Shown: positions 1 through 8,351 of the stretch, piece after piece | Layout: each line of letters starts with the position of its first letter | Numbering within the stretch: position 1 is the first letter of the stretch | NCBI RefSeq assembly: GCF_011927785.1 | Contig: NZ_JAATJK010000001.1 | Span: 1-64,000 of the forward strand | Length of the DNA stretch: 64,000 bases | Origin: Micromonospora profundi | GTDB lineage: Bacteria > Actinomycetota > Actinomycetes > Mycobacteriales > Micromonosporaceae | Reading direction: 5' to 3' | Position numbers and translations under genes: made by a program | The notes under the pieces: model-generated | Told to the model about the DNA's origin: nothing | What the model saw: only the letters and a program-made list of their open reading frames with translations | Database searches by the model: none

Positions 1-656
1 TTGCCGCCGGCGTTGATCAGGCGGGAGACGAACGGCTCGGGCACCCAGGCGCCGTCGATGGCACCGCTGTTGAAAGTCTCCACCGTCTGGGCGTTCTCCT
101 GCGGGACGATCTTGACATCGCCGCCGCCCTCCTTGGTGGTCGTCAGCCCCTGCTGCTTGAGCCAGTAGCGGACCGCCACGTCCTGGGTGTTGCCCAGCTG
201 CGGGGTGGAGATCTTCTTGCCCTTGAGATCCTGCGGGCCGTTGATGCCCGGCTTGACCACCAGTGCCACGCCTCCGGAGGCCGCGCCGGAGATGACCCGG
301 ACCGCCTCGCCCTTGGACTTGGAGAACGCGTTCACTGTGGGGTTCGGGCCGATGTAGGTCGCGTCGAGCGCGCCGGAGAAGATGGCCTCGATGGCGGCCG
401 GGCCGGCGTTGAAGGTCTTCGACTCCAGCTTCACGTCGGCGCCGAGCTTCTCGGCGAAGATGCCTTTCTCGACACCGACCACCGCCGGTGCGTGCGTGAT
501 GTTGGGGAAGTAGCCGAGCCGGAGGGTCACCGGGCCAGAGCTGCCGCCCGCGCCCTCGCTGTCGTCGCCGCACGCGGCGGTGCTGCCCAGGGCGGCCGCG
601 CCGACGGCGGCGAGGGTGGCCAGGGTGACCATCCGGCGCAGGGGGAGGCGTCTCAT
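1..656 (-). CDS. ABC transporter substrate-binding lipoprotein, SsuA/TauA/NMT1-like (C-terminus cut by window)
   Basis: This is the N-terminal ~218 residues of a periplasmic-type solute-binding protein of the sulfonate/nitrate/thiamine-precursor (NMT1/SsuA) superfamily. The ATG at 654-656 begins a basic, hydrophobic signal segment ending in a lipobox (STAAC), so the protein is probably lipid-anchored outside the membrane. Downstream are family-typical segments: RLGYFPNITHAPAVVGVEKG, then a stretch about a binding site that distinguishes sulfonate or nitrate binders (GPNPTVNAF), and GGVALVVK. Permease and ATPase genes would be expected to the left, outside the window. The ligand (aliphatic sulfonate, taurine or other) cannot be fixed from this fragment. 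A palindrome in its promoter region suggests dedicated regulation. Confidence 0.85.
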   Translation of the reverse strand, partial: MRRLPLRRMVTLATLAAVGAAALGSTAACGDDSEGAGGSSGPVTLRLGYFPNITHAPAVVGVEKGIFAEKLGADVKLESKTFNAGPAAIEAIFSGALDATYIGPNPTVNAFSKSKGEAVRVISGAASGGVALVVKPGINGPQDLKGKKISTPQLGNTQDVAVRYWLKQQGLTTTKEGGGDVKIVPQENAQTVETFNSGAIDGAWVPEPFVSRLINAGG

Positions 657-676
657 CGTCCATCCAATCCGCAGTA

Positions 677-697
677 TTCCTACTTAGTTGGTAGGAA
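677..697. promoter_or_regulatory. Inverted repeat TTCCTAC-N7-GTAGGAA, candidate operator
   Basis: A perfect 7-bp inverted repeat lies 21 bp upstream of the binding-protein start. A further half-site TTCCTACC occurs at 771-778. A dyad of this size and position fits a repressor or activator site for the leftward transporter operon. The regulator is not identified; a sulfur- or cysteine-responsive factor is only a guess from the gene it precedes. Confidence 0.45.
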
Positions 698-884
698 GAG
701 TGGGCCAGGGTCGGGCCAGCGTCAAGGCCCATCCACATGTCGGGAAGGGGCGTCTCAGTTATGTCGGCATTTCCTACCAGCTTGATGGGACTGGCCGCCC
801 CGCACGGCTGCCGCGCAGATGCTGCCCGTGTCGCCGACCGGTGGCGCTCCCCGCAGGTCGCCCGTGGTGGCAGTGCCGGCGCGC

Positions 885-897
885 TAGGGTCGACCAC
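885..897 (+). promoter_or_regulatory. -10 box of a leaderless transcript for the first M16 gene
   Basis: TAGGGT at 885-890 is followed by only 7 nt before the GTG at 898, and no Shine-Dalgarno sequence is present. This is the geometry of a leaderless actinobacterial mRNA starting at the start codon. It supports the GTG at 898 over upstream in-frame starts. Confidence 0.5.
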
Positions 898-2205
898 GTG
901 GCGCGGAGATCCAGAATTCCAGCGACGAAATATCCCGTCGAGCGGTTCACCCTCGACAACGGCCTGCGGGTGGTCCTCACGCCCGATCGCAGTGCCCCGG
1001 TGATCGGGGTGGCGGTGGTCTACGACGTCGGCATCAGATCCGAACCGGAGGGGCGCACCGGCTTCGCTCACCTCTTCGAACACCTGATGTTCCAGGGCTC
1101 GGAAAACCTCGAGAAGCTTGCCCACTTCCGGCACGTACAGGGCGCTGGGGGCACCTTCAACGGCTCCACCCACCTGGACTACACCGACTACTTCGAGACG
1201 CTGCCGAGCAACGCGCTGGAACGCGCGCTGTTCCTGGAGGCGGACCGGATGCGCGGCCCCCGGCTGACCGAGGAGAACCTGCGCAACCAGGTCGACGTGG
1301 TCAAGGAGGAGATCCGGGTCAACGTGCTCAGCCGCCCGTACGGTGGTTTTCCCTGGCTGACCCTGCCGCCTGTCATGTTCGACACGTTCCCCAACGCGCA
1401 CGACGGTTACGGCTCCTTCGACGACCTGGAGTCGGCCACCGTCGCCGACGCGGAGGATTTCTTCCGCCGCTACTACGCCTGCGGTAACGCGGTGTTGGCT
1501 GTCAGCGGCGACATCGACGTCACCGAGGCGACCGAGCTGATCACCCGGCACTTCGGCGACGTACCGGCTCGCCCCGCACCGGTCCGGCCCGACTTCACCG
1601 AGCCCGACCTGACCGCCGAGCGGCGCACCTCGTACACCGATGCCCTGGCACCCCTGCCGGCGGTCGCTGGCGCATGGCGGGTGCCCGACCCGATCACCGA
1701 CTTCGCCGGCTACCTGCCGTACGTGGTGCTGGCCGAGGTCCTCACCGACGGTGACGCCTCACGGCTGGTCGAGCGGCTGGTCCAGCGGGACCGCTCGGTG
1801 ACCGGCCTCAGCGGGTACCTCGGCTTCATGGGTGACCCGTTCGACGTGCGGGACCCGACAGCGCTGCTGCTTCAGGCGCACCTGCCGCCCGGAGGTGACG
1901 TGGACAAGATGCTGCGCACCGTCGACGAGGAACTGGACCGGCTGGCCACCGACGGGCTGACCGACGGGGAACTGGCCCGGACCCAGGCCCGGATGGCGAC
2001 CCACCTGCTGCGCGACACCGACGCGGTGCTCGGCCGGGCGTTGCAGATGGCAGTCCTCGAACAGCAACGCGGCGAGCCGGGTCTGCTCAACGACCTGCCC
2101 CGCCTTGTCGGTGACGTGACCGAGGAGCAGGTCCGGGCCGCCGCGGCGACCCTGCGTCCGGAGCGCCGCGCCACGATCGAGGTCATTCCCGGAGGTGCCC
2201 GATGA
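898..2205 (+). CDS. M16 family zinc metallopeptidase (catalytic member)
   Basis: A 435-residue insulinase/processing-peptidase family protein. The inverted zinc motif HLFEH is at residues 58-62 (His58, Glu61, His62), and the third ligand is probably Glu137 or Glu138 in VVKEEIR, the usual ~75 residues later. The C-terminal half matches the second, non-catalytic M16 domain. No signal peptide is seen, so it is probably cytoplasmic. The GTG start at 898 is chosen because a -10 box sits 7 nt upstream and the protein then begins just before the conserved ERFTLDNGLRVVL strand. It overlaps the next M16 gene by 4 bp (ATGA), so the two are translationally coupled and likely form a heterodimer. The physiological substrate is unknown. 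Confidence 0.88.
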   Translation: MARRSRIPATKYPVERFTLDNGLRVVLTPDRSAPVIGVAVVYDVGIRSEPEGRTGFAHLFEHLMFQGSENLEKLAHFRHVQGAGGTFNGSTHLDYTDYFETLPSNALERALFLEADRMRGPRLTEENLRNQVDVVKEEIRVNVLSRPYGGFPWLTLPPVMFDTFPNAHDGYGSFDDLESATVADAEDFFRRYYACGNAVLAVSGDIDVTEATELITRHFGDVPARPAPVRPDFTEPDLTAERRTSYTDALAPLPAVAGAWRVPDPITDFAGYLPYVVLAEVLTDGDASRLVERLVQRDRSVTGLSGYLGFMGDPFDVRDPTALLLQAHLPPGGDVDKMLRTVDEELDRLATDGLTDGELARTQARMATHLLRDTDAVLGRALQMAVLEQQRGEPGLLNDLPRLVGDVTEEQVRAAAATLRPERRATIEVIPGGAR

Positions 2206-3545
2206 GCGTCACCGTGTCTGCTGGGCCGCGTGCGCTGCCGGCGCTCGGGCCCACGCGCAAGCTCAAGGTGCCGAAGCAGTCCGAGCGCACGCTGGGCAAC
2301 GGGCTTACCGTGATCGCGGTACGCCGGCCGGCGGTGCCGCTGGTCGAGCTGCGGCTCTGGGTGCCGTTCGGCCGGGTCAACGTGGCGCGTGGCGCGATGC
2401 TCTCGCAGACCATGCTCTCGGGCACCGAGTCGATGACAAGCGTGCAGATCGCCGCCGAGTTGCAGAAGGTGGGCGCCGGGCTGTCCGCTGGCGTCGACGC
2501 GGACCGGCTGATGCTCTCGGGTGCCGGCCTGGTCACCGGGCTCGACCGGATGCTTGAGCTGATGGCCGAGGTGTTGACCGGTGCCAGCTATCCCGGCGAC
2601 GAGGTGTCGACCGAGCGGGATCGGCTGATCGACCGGATCCAGGTCGCGCAGAGCCAGCCGACGCACCTGGTTCGGGAGGCGCTGCTGAAGCGGATCTACG
2701 GGCGGCACCCGTACGCGGCGCAGACCCCGGAGCCGGGTCAGATCCGCGCTGTGCGGCCGGCGGCGCTGCGTACCCTGCACGCCGAGCGGGTACATCCGGC
2801 CGGCGCGCAGTTGGTGGTGGTCGGTGACGTGCAGCCGGAGAAGGCTCTGGACGCCGTCGAGCGGGCGCTCGGCGGTTGGGGCGGTGCCGGGCGTACGGCG
2901 ACCCTGCCGGCCATCCCGCCGCTGGAGACGGGGCCGCTGCTGCTTGTCGACAGGCCTGGCTCGGTGCAGTCCTCGTTGCGGGTGGCGCTGCCGGCGGTGC
3001 CGCGTACCGACCCGGACCACGCTGCTCTGCAACTGGCCAACCTGGTCTTCGGTGGTTACTTCTCCTCCCGTTGGGTGGAGAACATCCGCGAGGACAAGGG
3101 CTACACGTACGGCCCGCACTCGGTGATCGAGCATTCGGTGGCCGGATCGATCCTGGTCGCAGCGGCCGAGGTGGCCACCGAGGTCACCGGCCCGGCGCTG
3201 TTGGAGACGACGTACGAGTTGGGTCGGATGGCGTCGCTTCCGCCGAAGCCGGAGGAGTTGGAGCAGGCTCGGCAGTACGCCCTGGGCACCCTTCAGCTCG
3301 GCATGTCCACCCAGGCCGGGTTGGCGGCGTTGACAAGTGCGTACGCCGGTAACGGCCTGCGTCTGGACTTCCTCGCCGAGTACGCGGCCCGACTGGCGGC
3401 GGCGACCGTCGACGACGTGGCGCGGGTCGCGGCCCACCACCTCGCGCCGTCCCGGGCGGCGGTCGTGGTGCTCGGCGACGCGGAGCGGGTGGCCGACGGG
3501 CTGGCAGCGTTGACCACGGTGCGGGTCGAGCCGGTGCAGCCGTGA
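2202..3545 (+). CDS. M16 family peptidase-like protein, non-catalytic partner
   Basis: A 447-residue M16 homologue. At the place where the zinc motif should stand, the sequence (around residues 60-70, RGAMLSQTMLSGTE) has no HxxEH, so it cannot bind zinc in the family manner. The second half keeps the Arg/Tyr feature of the substrate-binding subunit (ENIREDKGYTYG). Bacterial M16 enzymes commonly pair one active and one inactive chain, as mitochondrial processing peptidase does; this fits the 4-bp overlap with the catalytic gene upstream. NudC follows after 34 bp and may share the transcript. Confidence 0.85.
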   Translation: MSVTVSAGPRALPALGPTRKLKVPKQSERTLGNGLTVIAVRRPAVPLVELRLWVPFGRVNVARGAMLSQTMLSGTESMTSVQIAAELQKVGAGLSAGVDADRLMLSGAGLVTGLDRMLELMAEVLTGASYPGDEVSTERDRLIDRIQVAQSQPTHLVREALLKRIYGRHPYAAQTPEPGQIRAVRPAALRTLHAERVHPAGAQLVVVGDVQPEKALDAVERALGGWGGAGRTATLPAIPPLETGPLLLVDRPGSVQSSLRVALPAVPRTDPDHAALQLANLVFGGYFSSRWVENIREDKGYTYGPHSVIEHSVAGSILVAAAEVATEVTGPALLETTYELGRMASLPPKPEELEQARQYALGTLQLGMSTQAGLAALTSAYAGNGLRLDFLAEYAARLAAATVDDVARVAAHHLAPSRAAVVVLGDAERVADGLAALTTVRVEPVQP

Positions 3546-3579
3546 TCCGACCGGTCTCGCCGGCCGGGGCGGGCGCGTC

Positions 3580-4536
3580 GTGAGCGGGGAGATGGTGCCG
3601 CCGCTGGCCCGGTCCACCCTGGATCGGGTGGCGCACCGGCGGGGCGACTCGCTGTGGCTCACCGAGGCGTGGCTGCGCGGCCGGGTGCTGCTGCTCGACT
3701 CGACCGAAGGGCAGACGCTGGCCCGTACCGACGTGTCACCTCCGGCGCTTGTGCTGTTCGCCGCGGACGACGTGCCGGCCGGCTCCGAGGCGATCGCCAT
3801 GTTCCTCGGTGTCGAGCCGGACGGGGTGCCGGTCTTCGCGGTGGACACGCCCTTGCCGGCGCTGCCGGGGACCCGGGCGGTCAACCTGCGGGAGGTGGGT
3901 CACCTGCTGGCCGACCGGGAGGCGGGCATCTTCACCACGGCGCTCGCCTTGGTCAACTGGCACAGCCGGCACGGCTATTCGTCGGCGACCGGGGCGCCGA
4001 CCGCGATGGACGAGGCCGGTTGGTCCCGGGTTGACCGCAACGGAGGGCGGATCTGGCCGCGTACCGATCCGGCGATGATCGTGCTGGTGCACGACGGCGT
4101 GGCCGGGCCGGACGGACGTTGCCTGCTCGGTAACAACGCCGGTTGGGCGGGCACCCCGGGCGGTCGGCGTTACTCCTGTCTGGCCGGTTACGTCGAGCCG
4201 GGGGAGTCCGCGGAGGCCGCCGTGCTGCGCGAGGTCCGCGAGGAGGTGGGCATCACTGTCGACCGGATCGGGTACGTCGGCAGCCAGGCGTGGCCGTTCC
4301 CCGGCTCGCTGATGCTGGGCTTCCTGGCCGTCGCGGACCCGGCGGAACCGGTGCGGGTCGACCCGTCCGAGATCGCGTACGCCAGGTGGTTCACCCGTGC
4401 CGAGATCGGGGCGGCGTTGGCCGGTCGGACAGTGGACGTGGGTGACGGGGCGCGGCTGATGCTGCCGCCGCCGTCGTCGATCGCGCTGTTCCTCATCCAC
4501 CGCTGGCTGGATGGCTGGGTGGACACCGGCGGGTGA
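3580..4536 (+). CDS. nudC: NAD(+) diphosphatase NudC
   Basis: A 318-residue NudC-type Nudix hydrolase, cleaving NADH/NAD+ (and, in characterised homologues, NAD caps on RNA) to NMN(H) and AMP. The Nudix box runs from about residue 203 to 225 (GYVEPGESAEAA then REVREEVGI), followed by the NudC-specific SQAWPFPGS at 235-243. The central zinc ribbon of E. coli NudC, four cysteines just before the Nudix fold, is not conserved: residues 129-166 contain no cysteine. M. tuberculosis NudC lies next to uvrD2 and mrx1, as here within about 4 kb. GTG start with a weak SD; the gene is probably co-transcribed with the M16 pair. Confidence 0.9.
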   Translation: MSGEMVPPLARSTLDRVAHRRGDSLWLTEAWLRGRVLLLDSTEGQTLARTDVSPPALVLFAADDVPAGSEAIAMFLGVEPDGVPVFAVDTPLPALPGTRAVNLREVGHLLADREAGIFTTALALVNWHSRHGYSSATGAPTAMDEAGWSRVDRNGGRIWPRTDPAMIVLVHDGVAGPDGRCLLGNNAGWAGTPGGRRYSCLAGYVEPGESAEAAVLREVREEVGITVDRIGYVGSQAWPFPGSLMLGFLAVADPAEPVRVDPSEIAYARWFTRAEIGAALAGRTVDVGDGARLMLPPPSSIALFLIHRWLDGWVDTGG

Positions 4537-4542
4537 GTGCGG

Positions 4543-4586
4543 TCCCGGCCCGTGGCCGCCGTTGCCGCGGCGGTCACGGGCCGGGA
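4543..4586. terminator. Rho-independent-like hairpin after nudC
   Basis: A 12-bp perfect stem (4543-4554 with 4575-4586) carries a second inner GC pairing. It begins 7 nt after the nudC stop. There is no T tract, as is common for actinobacterial terminators. Confidence 0.6.
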
Positions 4587-4659
4587 ACACGGGCCGCCGT
4601 GGTCGATCTGGGCGGGTAACGCGGCGGGGGAGCCGGTCCGACCACGGCGGACGTCTGGG

Positions 4660-4935
4660 TCAGGTGCCGGTAAGGCCTGATCGGCGTCGGAACACGGGCC
4701 GTGGCTCGCTGAGCGGCAGGACCTTGACCCGTTGCTTTCCGGCGCGGACCGCGCCGACAGTGGACAGGGCCCGGGCCAGCAGCAGCGCGGCGTCGCGGTC
4801 CTCGGCGTGCACGATTTGTCGGCGCGGCTCGGGCGTGGTCGTCTCGTCGCGGAGTCGGTGGCCGTCTGCCCAGGCCGCGGCGATGTCCCCGTCGGCGACG
4901 GTGCGGATGTCGGTGCGAACGATCAGGAAACGCAT
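4660..4935 (-). CDS. Small hypothetical protein (91 aa)
   Basis: A 91-residue protein starting at ATG 4933-4935, with GGAG 6 nt upstream. It begins MRFLIVRTDIRTVADGDIA, has a run DRDAALLLARALSTVGAVRAGKQRVKVLPL near the C-terminus, and no cysteine or membrane segment. The alternating small beta/alpha pattern and its position next to nudC suggest a small cytosolic protein conserved in related actinomycetes, but I do not recognise a family. Codon usage and third-position GC look genuine. It converges on nudC and is separated from the DUF397 gene by its own promoter region. Confidence 0.6.
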   Translation of the reverse strand: MRFLIVRTDIRTVADGDIAAAWADGHRLRDETTTPEPRRQIVHAEDRDAALLLARALSTVGAVRAGKQRVKVLPLSEPRPVFRRRSGLTGT

Positions 4936-5096
4936 GTGGGTCTCCGGATGAACCGCGACAAATGAGCGGTGTGGAAGTTCCACCTTCACCGGTCATGCTA
5001 CGCCGCGTAGTCATCCCAGCAAGTGAAACGCGCCTATTGATTTCGAGTCATCCGATCGGTGGATGCCTGGTCAGCGGGTCGACGCGGATGCAGCGA

Positions 5097-5127
5097 CGGG
5101 GCCGCCGGCGAACTGCCGACGGCCCCG
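5097..5127 (-). terminator. Hairpin downstream of the DUF397 gene
   Basis: Stem CGGGGCCG (5097-5104) pairs with CGGCCCCG (5120-5127), 16 nt beyond the DUF397 stop on the leftward strand. Confidence 0.5.
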
Positions 5128-5142
5128 CTTCTGGCTGACGGC

Positions 5143-5382
5143 TCAGTTCAGATCGAACTGGCCCGTCTTGGTTCCAGCGATGAAGCCGAGCCATCCGGCC
5201 CGGTTGAACAGCAGCACCGGGCCACCTCGGTCCTTGCTGTCGCGCAGCGCGACCGCTGACGGTCCGGTGCCCAGCGGGGCGACCTCGACGCAGTTGGAGG
5301 TCTGGCTGCGCGTGCTGGTACGCCAGGGCGCGTCCGCCAACGAGTCGGCGGAGATGGACGGCGTGTTGTGGATGTTGTTCAT
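5143..5382 (-). CDS. DUF397 domain protein
   Basis: A 79-residue DUF397 protein. The signature is visible: APWRTSTRSQTSNCVEVAPL, then VALRDSKDRGGPVLLF and FIAGTKTGQFD at the C-terminus. DUF397 proteins are small partners of Scr1-type helix-turn-helix proteins in actinomycetes and are often linked to development or antibiotic regulation. The HTH gene lies immediately upstream on the same strand (70 bp gap), so the two probably act as one module. The ATG start at 5380-5382 has AGGAGC upstream. Confidence 0.85.
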   Translation of the reverse strand: MNNIHNTPSISADSLADAPWRTSTRSQTSNCVEVAPLGTGPSAVALRDSKDRGGPVLLFNRAGWLGFIAGTKTGQFDLN

Positions 5383-5452
5383 GGTTCTGCTCCTGATGTG
5401 AACCGATCCGATGGGACGAGTGGTGCCGCACGCCCCGACGGAGGTCCCTGGT

Positions 5453-6433
5453 TCACAGTTCCGTCAGCCGCCCCGAGCCGCGGCGACGTTGGACCGGCGC
5501 CGTTGCCGGGCCGAACGCCACTGTGGATGGGGGCGTCGCCTCGGTCACCCGTCCTGTCGCCTCGATCAGCCAGGAGAGGGTGTCCGAGGCGTTAAGTGCC
5601 GCCGTGCATAGCCACTCGAACGCCACTTTATAGCGATTTAGCGTGTTTGCCTCGGTCGACATGACGTCGGTGAACCCCCCTTCGATGGCCAATGTCTCCG
5701 GATCGAGTGGATCGGCGAACCGATAGAGGGAGAACGCGGTCGGCGGAAGGTACCAATCGCCGATCTGGGTGTCCCGAAGGAGCACGTGCAGCGTCACGTT
5801 CGGCAGAAGGGCCAGCTCGCACAACTGGACCAGTTGCTCGTGCAACACCTCCGGTGGGCCGGCCCGCCGGCCGAGGGCAGCCTCCTCCAGCACGGCTGTG
5901 TAGCGCGGCGCGTGCGGCTCCCGGGTCAGCAGCGACTGGCGGGCCAACCGCGCCTGCACCTCGGTCTCCGGCTCGTCGCCGGGCTTCGGCTCACCGGCGC
6001 TCTCGGCCACCTGGCGGGCCGAGACGATCCGGACCCGCGCGTACCCGGCGGTCTGCAACAGGCCGGGCACCAGCACCGGGCTGTACTCGGAGATCTCCGC
6101 GCAGCCCGCCTCCAGTTCGGCCCAACTGCGCTGCTGCTGAGTCATCACCGGGAAGTTCTTGAGCCAGCCCCGCATGTCGCCGGCCTCACCGGCGATCCCG
6201 AGCAGCTCGTCGTGCAGTGCCGCGTCGGCACCGTAGAGGTCGAGCAGCACGGCTACGTCCTGCGGGTCCGGTCGGCTGCGACCGTTCTCCAACCGGGACA
6301 GTTTGGACGCGGACGCCCAACCGATCCTCTCGATGACCTGGTCACCGGTGAAGCCCGCGACCTCGCGCAGGCGGCGCAGCTCTAGGCCCAACCTGCGGCG
6401 ACGCATGATCGGGCTGGGTGCGGCAGGAGGCAC
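5453..6433 (-). CDS. XRE-family helix-turn-helix protein with Scr1 (DUF5753) domain
   Basis: A 326-residue regulator. The N-terminal HTH (residues ~10-70) reads RRLGLELRRLREVAGFTG, then ASASKLSRLENGRSRPD. The rest is a DUF5753/Scr1 domain, with YSPVLVPGLLQTAGYARV and a late WLIEATG. The GTG start at 6431-6433 is chosen because GAGGA lies 5 nt upstream; longer frames reach back into the divergent promoter. It is followed by the DUF397 gene on the same strand. The family controls its DUF397 partner and often morphological or secondary-metabolism genes. The divergent MFS exporter could be a target, which is inference only. Confidence 0.85.
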   Translation of the reverse strand: MPPAAPSPIMRRRRLGLELRRLREVAGFTGDQVIERIGWASASKLSRLENGRSRPDPQDVAVLLDLYGADAALHDELLGIAGEAGDMRGWLKNFPVMTQQQRSWAELEAGCAEISEYSPVLVPGLLQTAGYARVRIVSARQVAESAGEPKPGDEPETEVQARLARQSLLTREPHAPRYTAVLEEAALGRRAGPPEVLHEQLVQLCELALLPNVTLHVLLRDTQIGDWYLPPTAFSLYRFADPLDPETLAIEGGFTDVMSTEANTLNRYKVAFEWLCTAALNASDTLSWLIEATGRVTEATPPSTVAFGPATAPVQRRRGSGRLTEL

Positions 6434-6654
6434 AGTGTCCTCTTTCCCGTCGACCGCCGCAGACGCGACGGTAACTGTATGAAATTCGGCCCCCACGGTC
6501 AGTATGGACGGCGCGACCGGCGCCGGAGGTTCCGGCGGGGGCGTGTCTTGCGAAAAATGGACCCTGGGTACGCCGTGACGACGGCGAACCCCGCGGTCGC
6601 GGCCCCGTCGACCCCGCCCACCCCAGGGCACGCCATCCCCGCCGGAGGGATCCC

Positions 6655-7962
6655 ATGCGCACCGTCCTGCGCCGACCCGACTTTCGCCTGCTCTTCGCTG
6701 GTCTGCTTGCCAGCATGACCGCCGAATCGATCCTGTTGCTCGCACTCGCGATCTGGGTCAAGGATCTGACTGGCTCCAGCGGGCTGGCCGGCGGCACCAT
6801 CTTCGCCGTCATCGCCCCCATGACGTTGGCGCCACTTGTCGGCTGGTTCGTCGACAGGTACCCGCGCCGCCCCTTCTTCGTGGCCGCCAACCTGGTCACC
6901 GCGGCGCTGCTCACCCCGTTGTTCACGGTCCGGGACGCCGGCGACATCTGGCTCGTCTACCTGGTCGCGGCCCTGTACGGCCTCTCCTCGATCACGCTCG
7001 GCGCGGCGCTCAGCGGGCTCATCCGGCAACTGGTGCCTGTGGAGCTGCTGGCCGAGGCGAACGGCGCGCTGCAGACCGTACGCCAAGGGCTTCGTCTTGT
7101 CGGCCCGCTTGTCGGCGCGGCGCTCTACGCCGCGTTCGGCGGGTGGGCGCTGGCCGGGATCGGCATGATCGGCTTCGTCACGGCCGCCGTGGTGGTGACC
7201 GCGGTGCCCAACCCGCAGCCGAGCACGCCGACCGTGCGGCTGCGCTGGCCCGCCGAGCTGGGTGCCGGCCTGCGGCACCTGGCCGGTGTGCCGGCTCTGC
7301 GTCGGGCCCTGCTCGGCTACGGGCTGGGATCGCTGGTGATGGGCTTCAGCGAGTCGCTGATCTTCGCCTACGTCGACCAGGGGTTGGGCCGCAACGCCGC
7401 CTTCGTGGGCGTGCTGGTCACAGTGCAGGGCGTGGGCGGGCTGCTCGGCGGGCTCTGCTCACCGGCGCTGGTCCGCCGGCTCGGCGAGGTCGGCACGCTG
7501 GCCGCAGGCGTGGCCTTCTTCTCCCCGGCCGCGCTCGCGCTCGCGTACCCCGATCTGCGGCTCGCCTTCGTGGCGGTGCTGCTGGCCGGCGTCTCGCTTC
7601 CGCTGACGATGGTGGGGCTGCACACACTCATCCAACGGCGTACCCCGCCGGTGCTCGTCGGTCGGGTCGCCGCGGCCACCCAGGCGGTGGTCAGCGGCCC
7701 GCAGGCGCTCTCCATCGGCGCTGGCGCGCTGCTCGTCGGTGTCCTCGACTACCGGGCGCTGTTCGCGCTTGTCGGGGTGGCCACCTTCGCGGCCGGCGCC
7801 TATCTCTGGCGGGGCCGACACCTGAGCCCGCCGGCCGGGGGCCGCCCGCTCCTGCCGCCCACAGTGCCGACGAGCCCGTCCATTCCGGCGCAGCGCCGCC
7901 CGGCCGAGGTGGAGATCGACAAGCCGACGACGACGGGAACCCCGCGCGTGCCCCGGCGGTGA
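6655..7962 (+). CDS. MFS transporter, probable drug/metabolite exporter
   Basis: A 435-residue major facilitator with about 12 hydrophobic helices from residue 10 to 390. The loop 2-3 motif is present (GWFVDRYPRRPFF, ~65-77), and the N-half begins FRLLFAGLLASMTAESILLLALAIW, typical of the MFS_3 (enterobactin-exporter-like) subfamily. The C-terminal ~45 residues are a Pro/Thr-rich cytosolic tail. ATG start with GGAGGG 6 nt upstream. It is divergent from the XRE regulator (220-bp intergenic). The substrate cannot be told from sequence. Confidence 0.8.
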   Translation: MRTVLRRPDFRLLFAGLLASMTAESILLLALAIWVKDLTGSSGLAGGTIFAVIAPMTLAPLVGWFVDRYPRRPFFVAANLVTAALLTPLFTVRDAGDIWLVYLVAALYGLSSITLGAALSGLIRQLVPVELLAEANGALQTVRQGLRLVGPLVGAALYAAFGGWALAGIGMIGFVTAAVVVTAVPNPQPSTPTVRLRWPAELGAGLRHLAGVPALRRALLGYGLGSLVMGFSESLIFAYVDQGLGRNAAFVGVLVTVQGVGGLLGGLCSPALVRRLGEVGTLAAGVAFFSPAALALAYPDLRLAFVAVLLAGVSLPLTMVGLHTLIQRRTPPVLVGRVAAATQAVVSGPQALSIGAGALLVGVLDYRALFALVGVATFAAGAYLWRGRHLSPPAGGRPLLPPTVPTSPSIPAQRRPAEVEIDKPTTTGTPRVPRR

Positions 7963-7975
7963 CCGACGCCGGACG

Positions 7976-8013
7976 CGACGAACGGCCGCCCGGATGCGGA
8001 CGGCCGTTCGTCG
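7976..8013. terminator. Bidirectional terminator between the MFS gene and mrx1
   Basis: A 13-bp perfect stem (7976-7988 with 8001-8013) and 12-nt loop sit between two convergent stop codons. Confidence 0.75.
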
Positions 8014-8029
8014 AGGGGTGACTCGCCCG

Positions 8030-8272
8030 TCAGGCGGTGAGAGCCGCCAGGTGCTGCTTGACCTGGGTGATCGAGGGGTTGGTGAGGGCGCTGCCGTCGG
8101 CGAACCGCAGCGTCGGCACCGTCTGGTTGCCGCCGTTGACACCCATCACGAACTCCGCGGCCTTCGGGTCCTGCTCGATGTCGACCACCTCGTACCCGAT
8201 GCCCTCCCGGTCGAGCTGCGACTTCAGCCGGTGGCAGTAGCCGCACCAGGGGGTTGAATACATCGTCAGCAT
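8030..8272 (-). CDS. mrx1: Mycoredoxin-1-like glutaredoxin
   Basis: An 80-residue glutaredoxin-fold protein with a CGYC active site at residues 10-13 and the cis-Pro region TVPTLRFADG. In actinobacteria this protein reduces mycothiol mixed disulfides. The length and motif match M. tuberculosis Mrx1 (Rv3198A), which also neighbours uvrD2. The ATG at 8270-8272 has GGAGGA 6-7 nt upstream, so longer frames are not needed. Expression probably belongs to the SigR thiol-stress response in general, but no GGAAT-N18-GTT promoter is seen directly upstream here. Confidence 0.9.
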   Translation of the reverse strand: MLTMYSTPWCGYCHRLKSQLDREGIGYEVVDIEQDPKAAEFVMGVNGGNQTVPTLRFADGSALTNPSITQVKQHLAALTA

Positions 8273-8351
8273 GGTCGGATCCTCCAACTCCTCCGGCCGC
8301 GGCTTGCGGATCAAGCCGAGGCTGTCCGCTACAACGTTCGGAGGAGCTGAG

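Noticed and set aside
1872..3884. A 670-codon antisense frame over the M16 pair
   Set aside because: Shadow frame; Arg/Gly-rich composition with no domain, and the M16 genes below are well supported.
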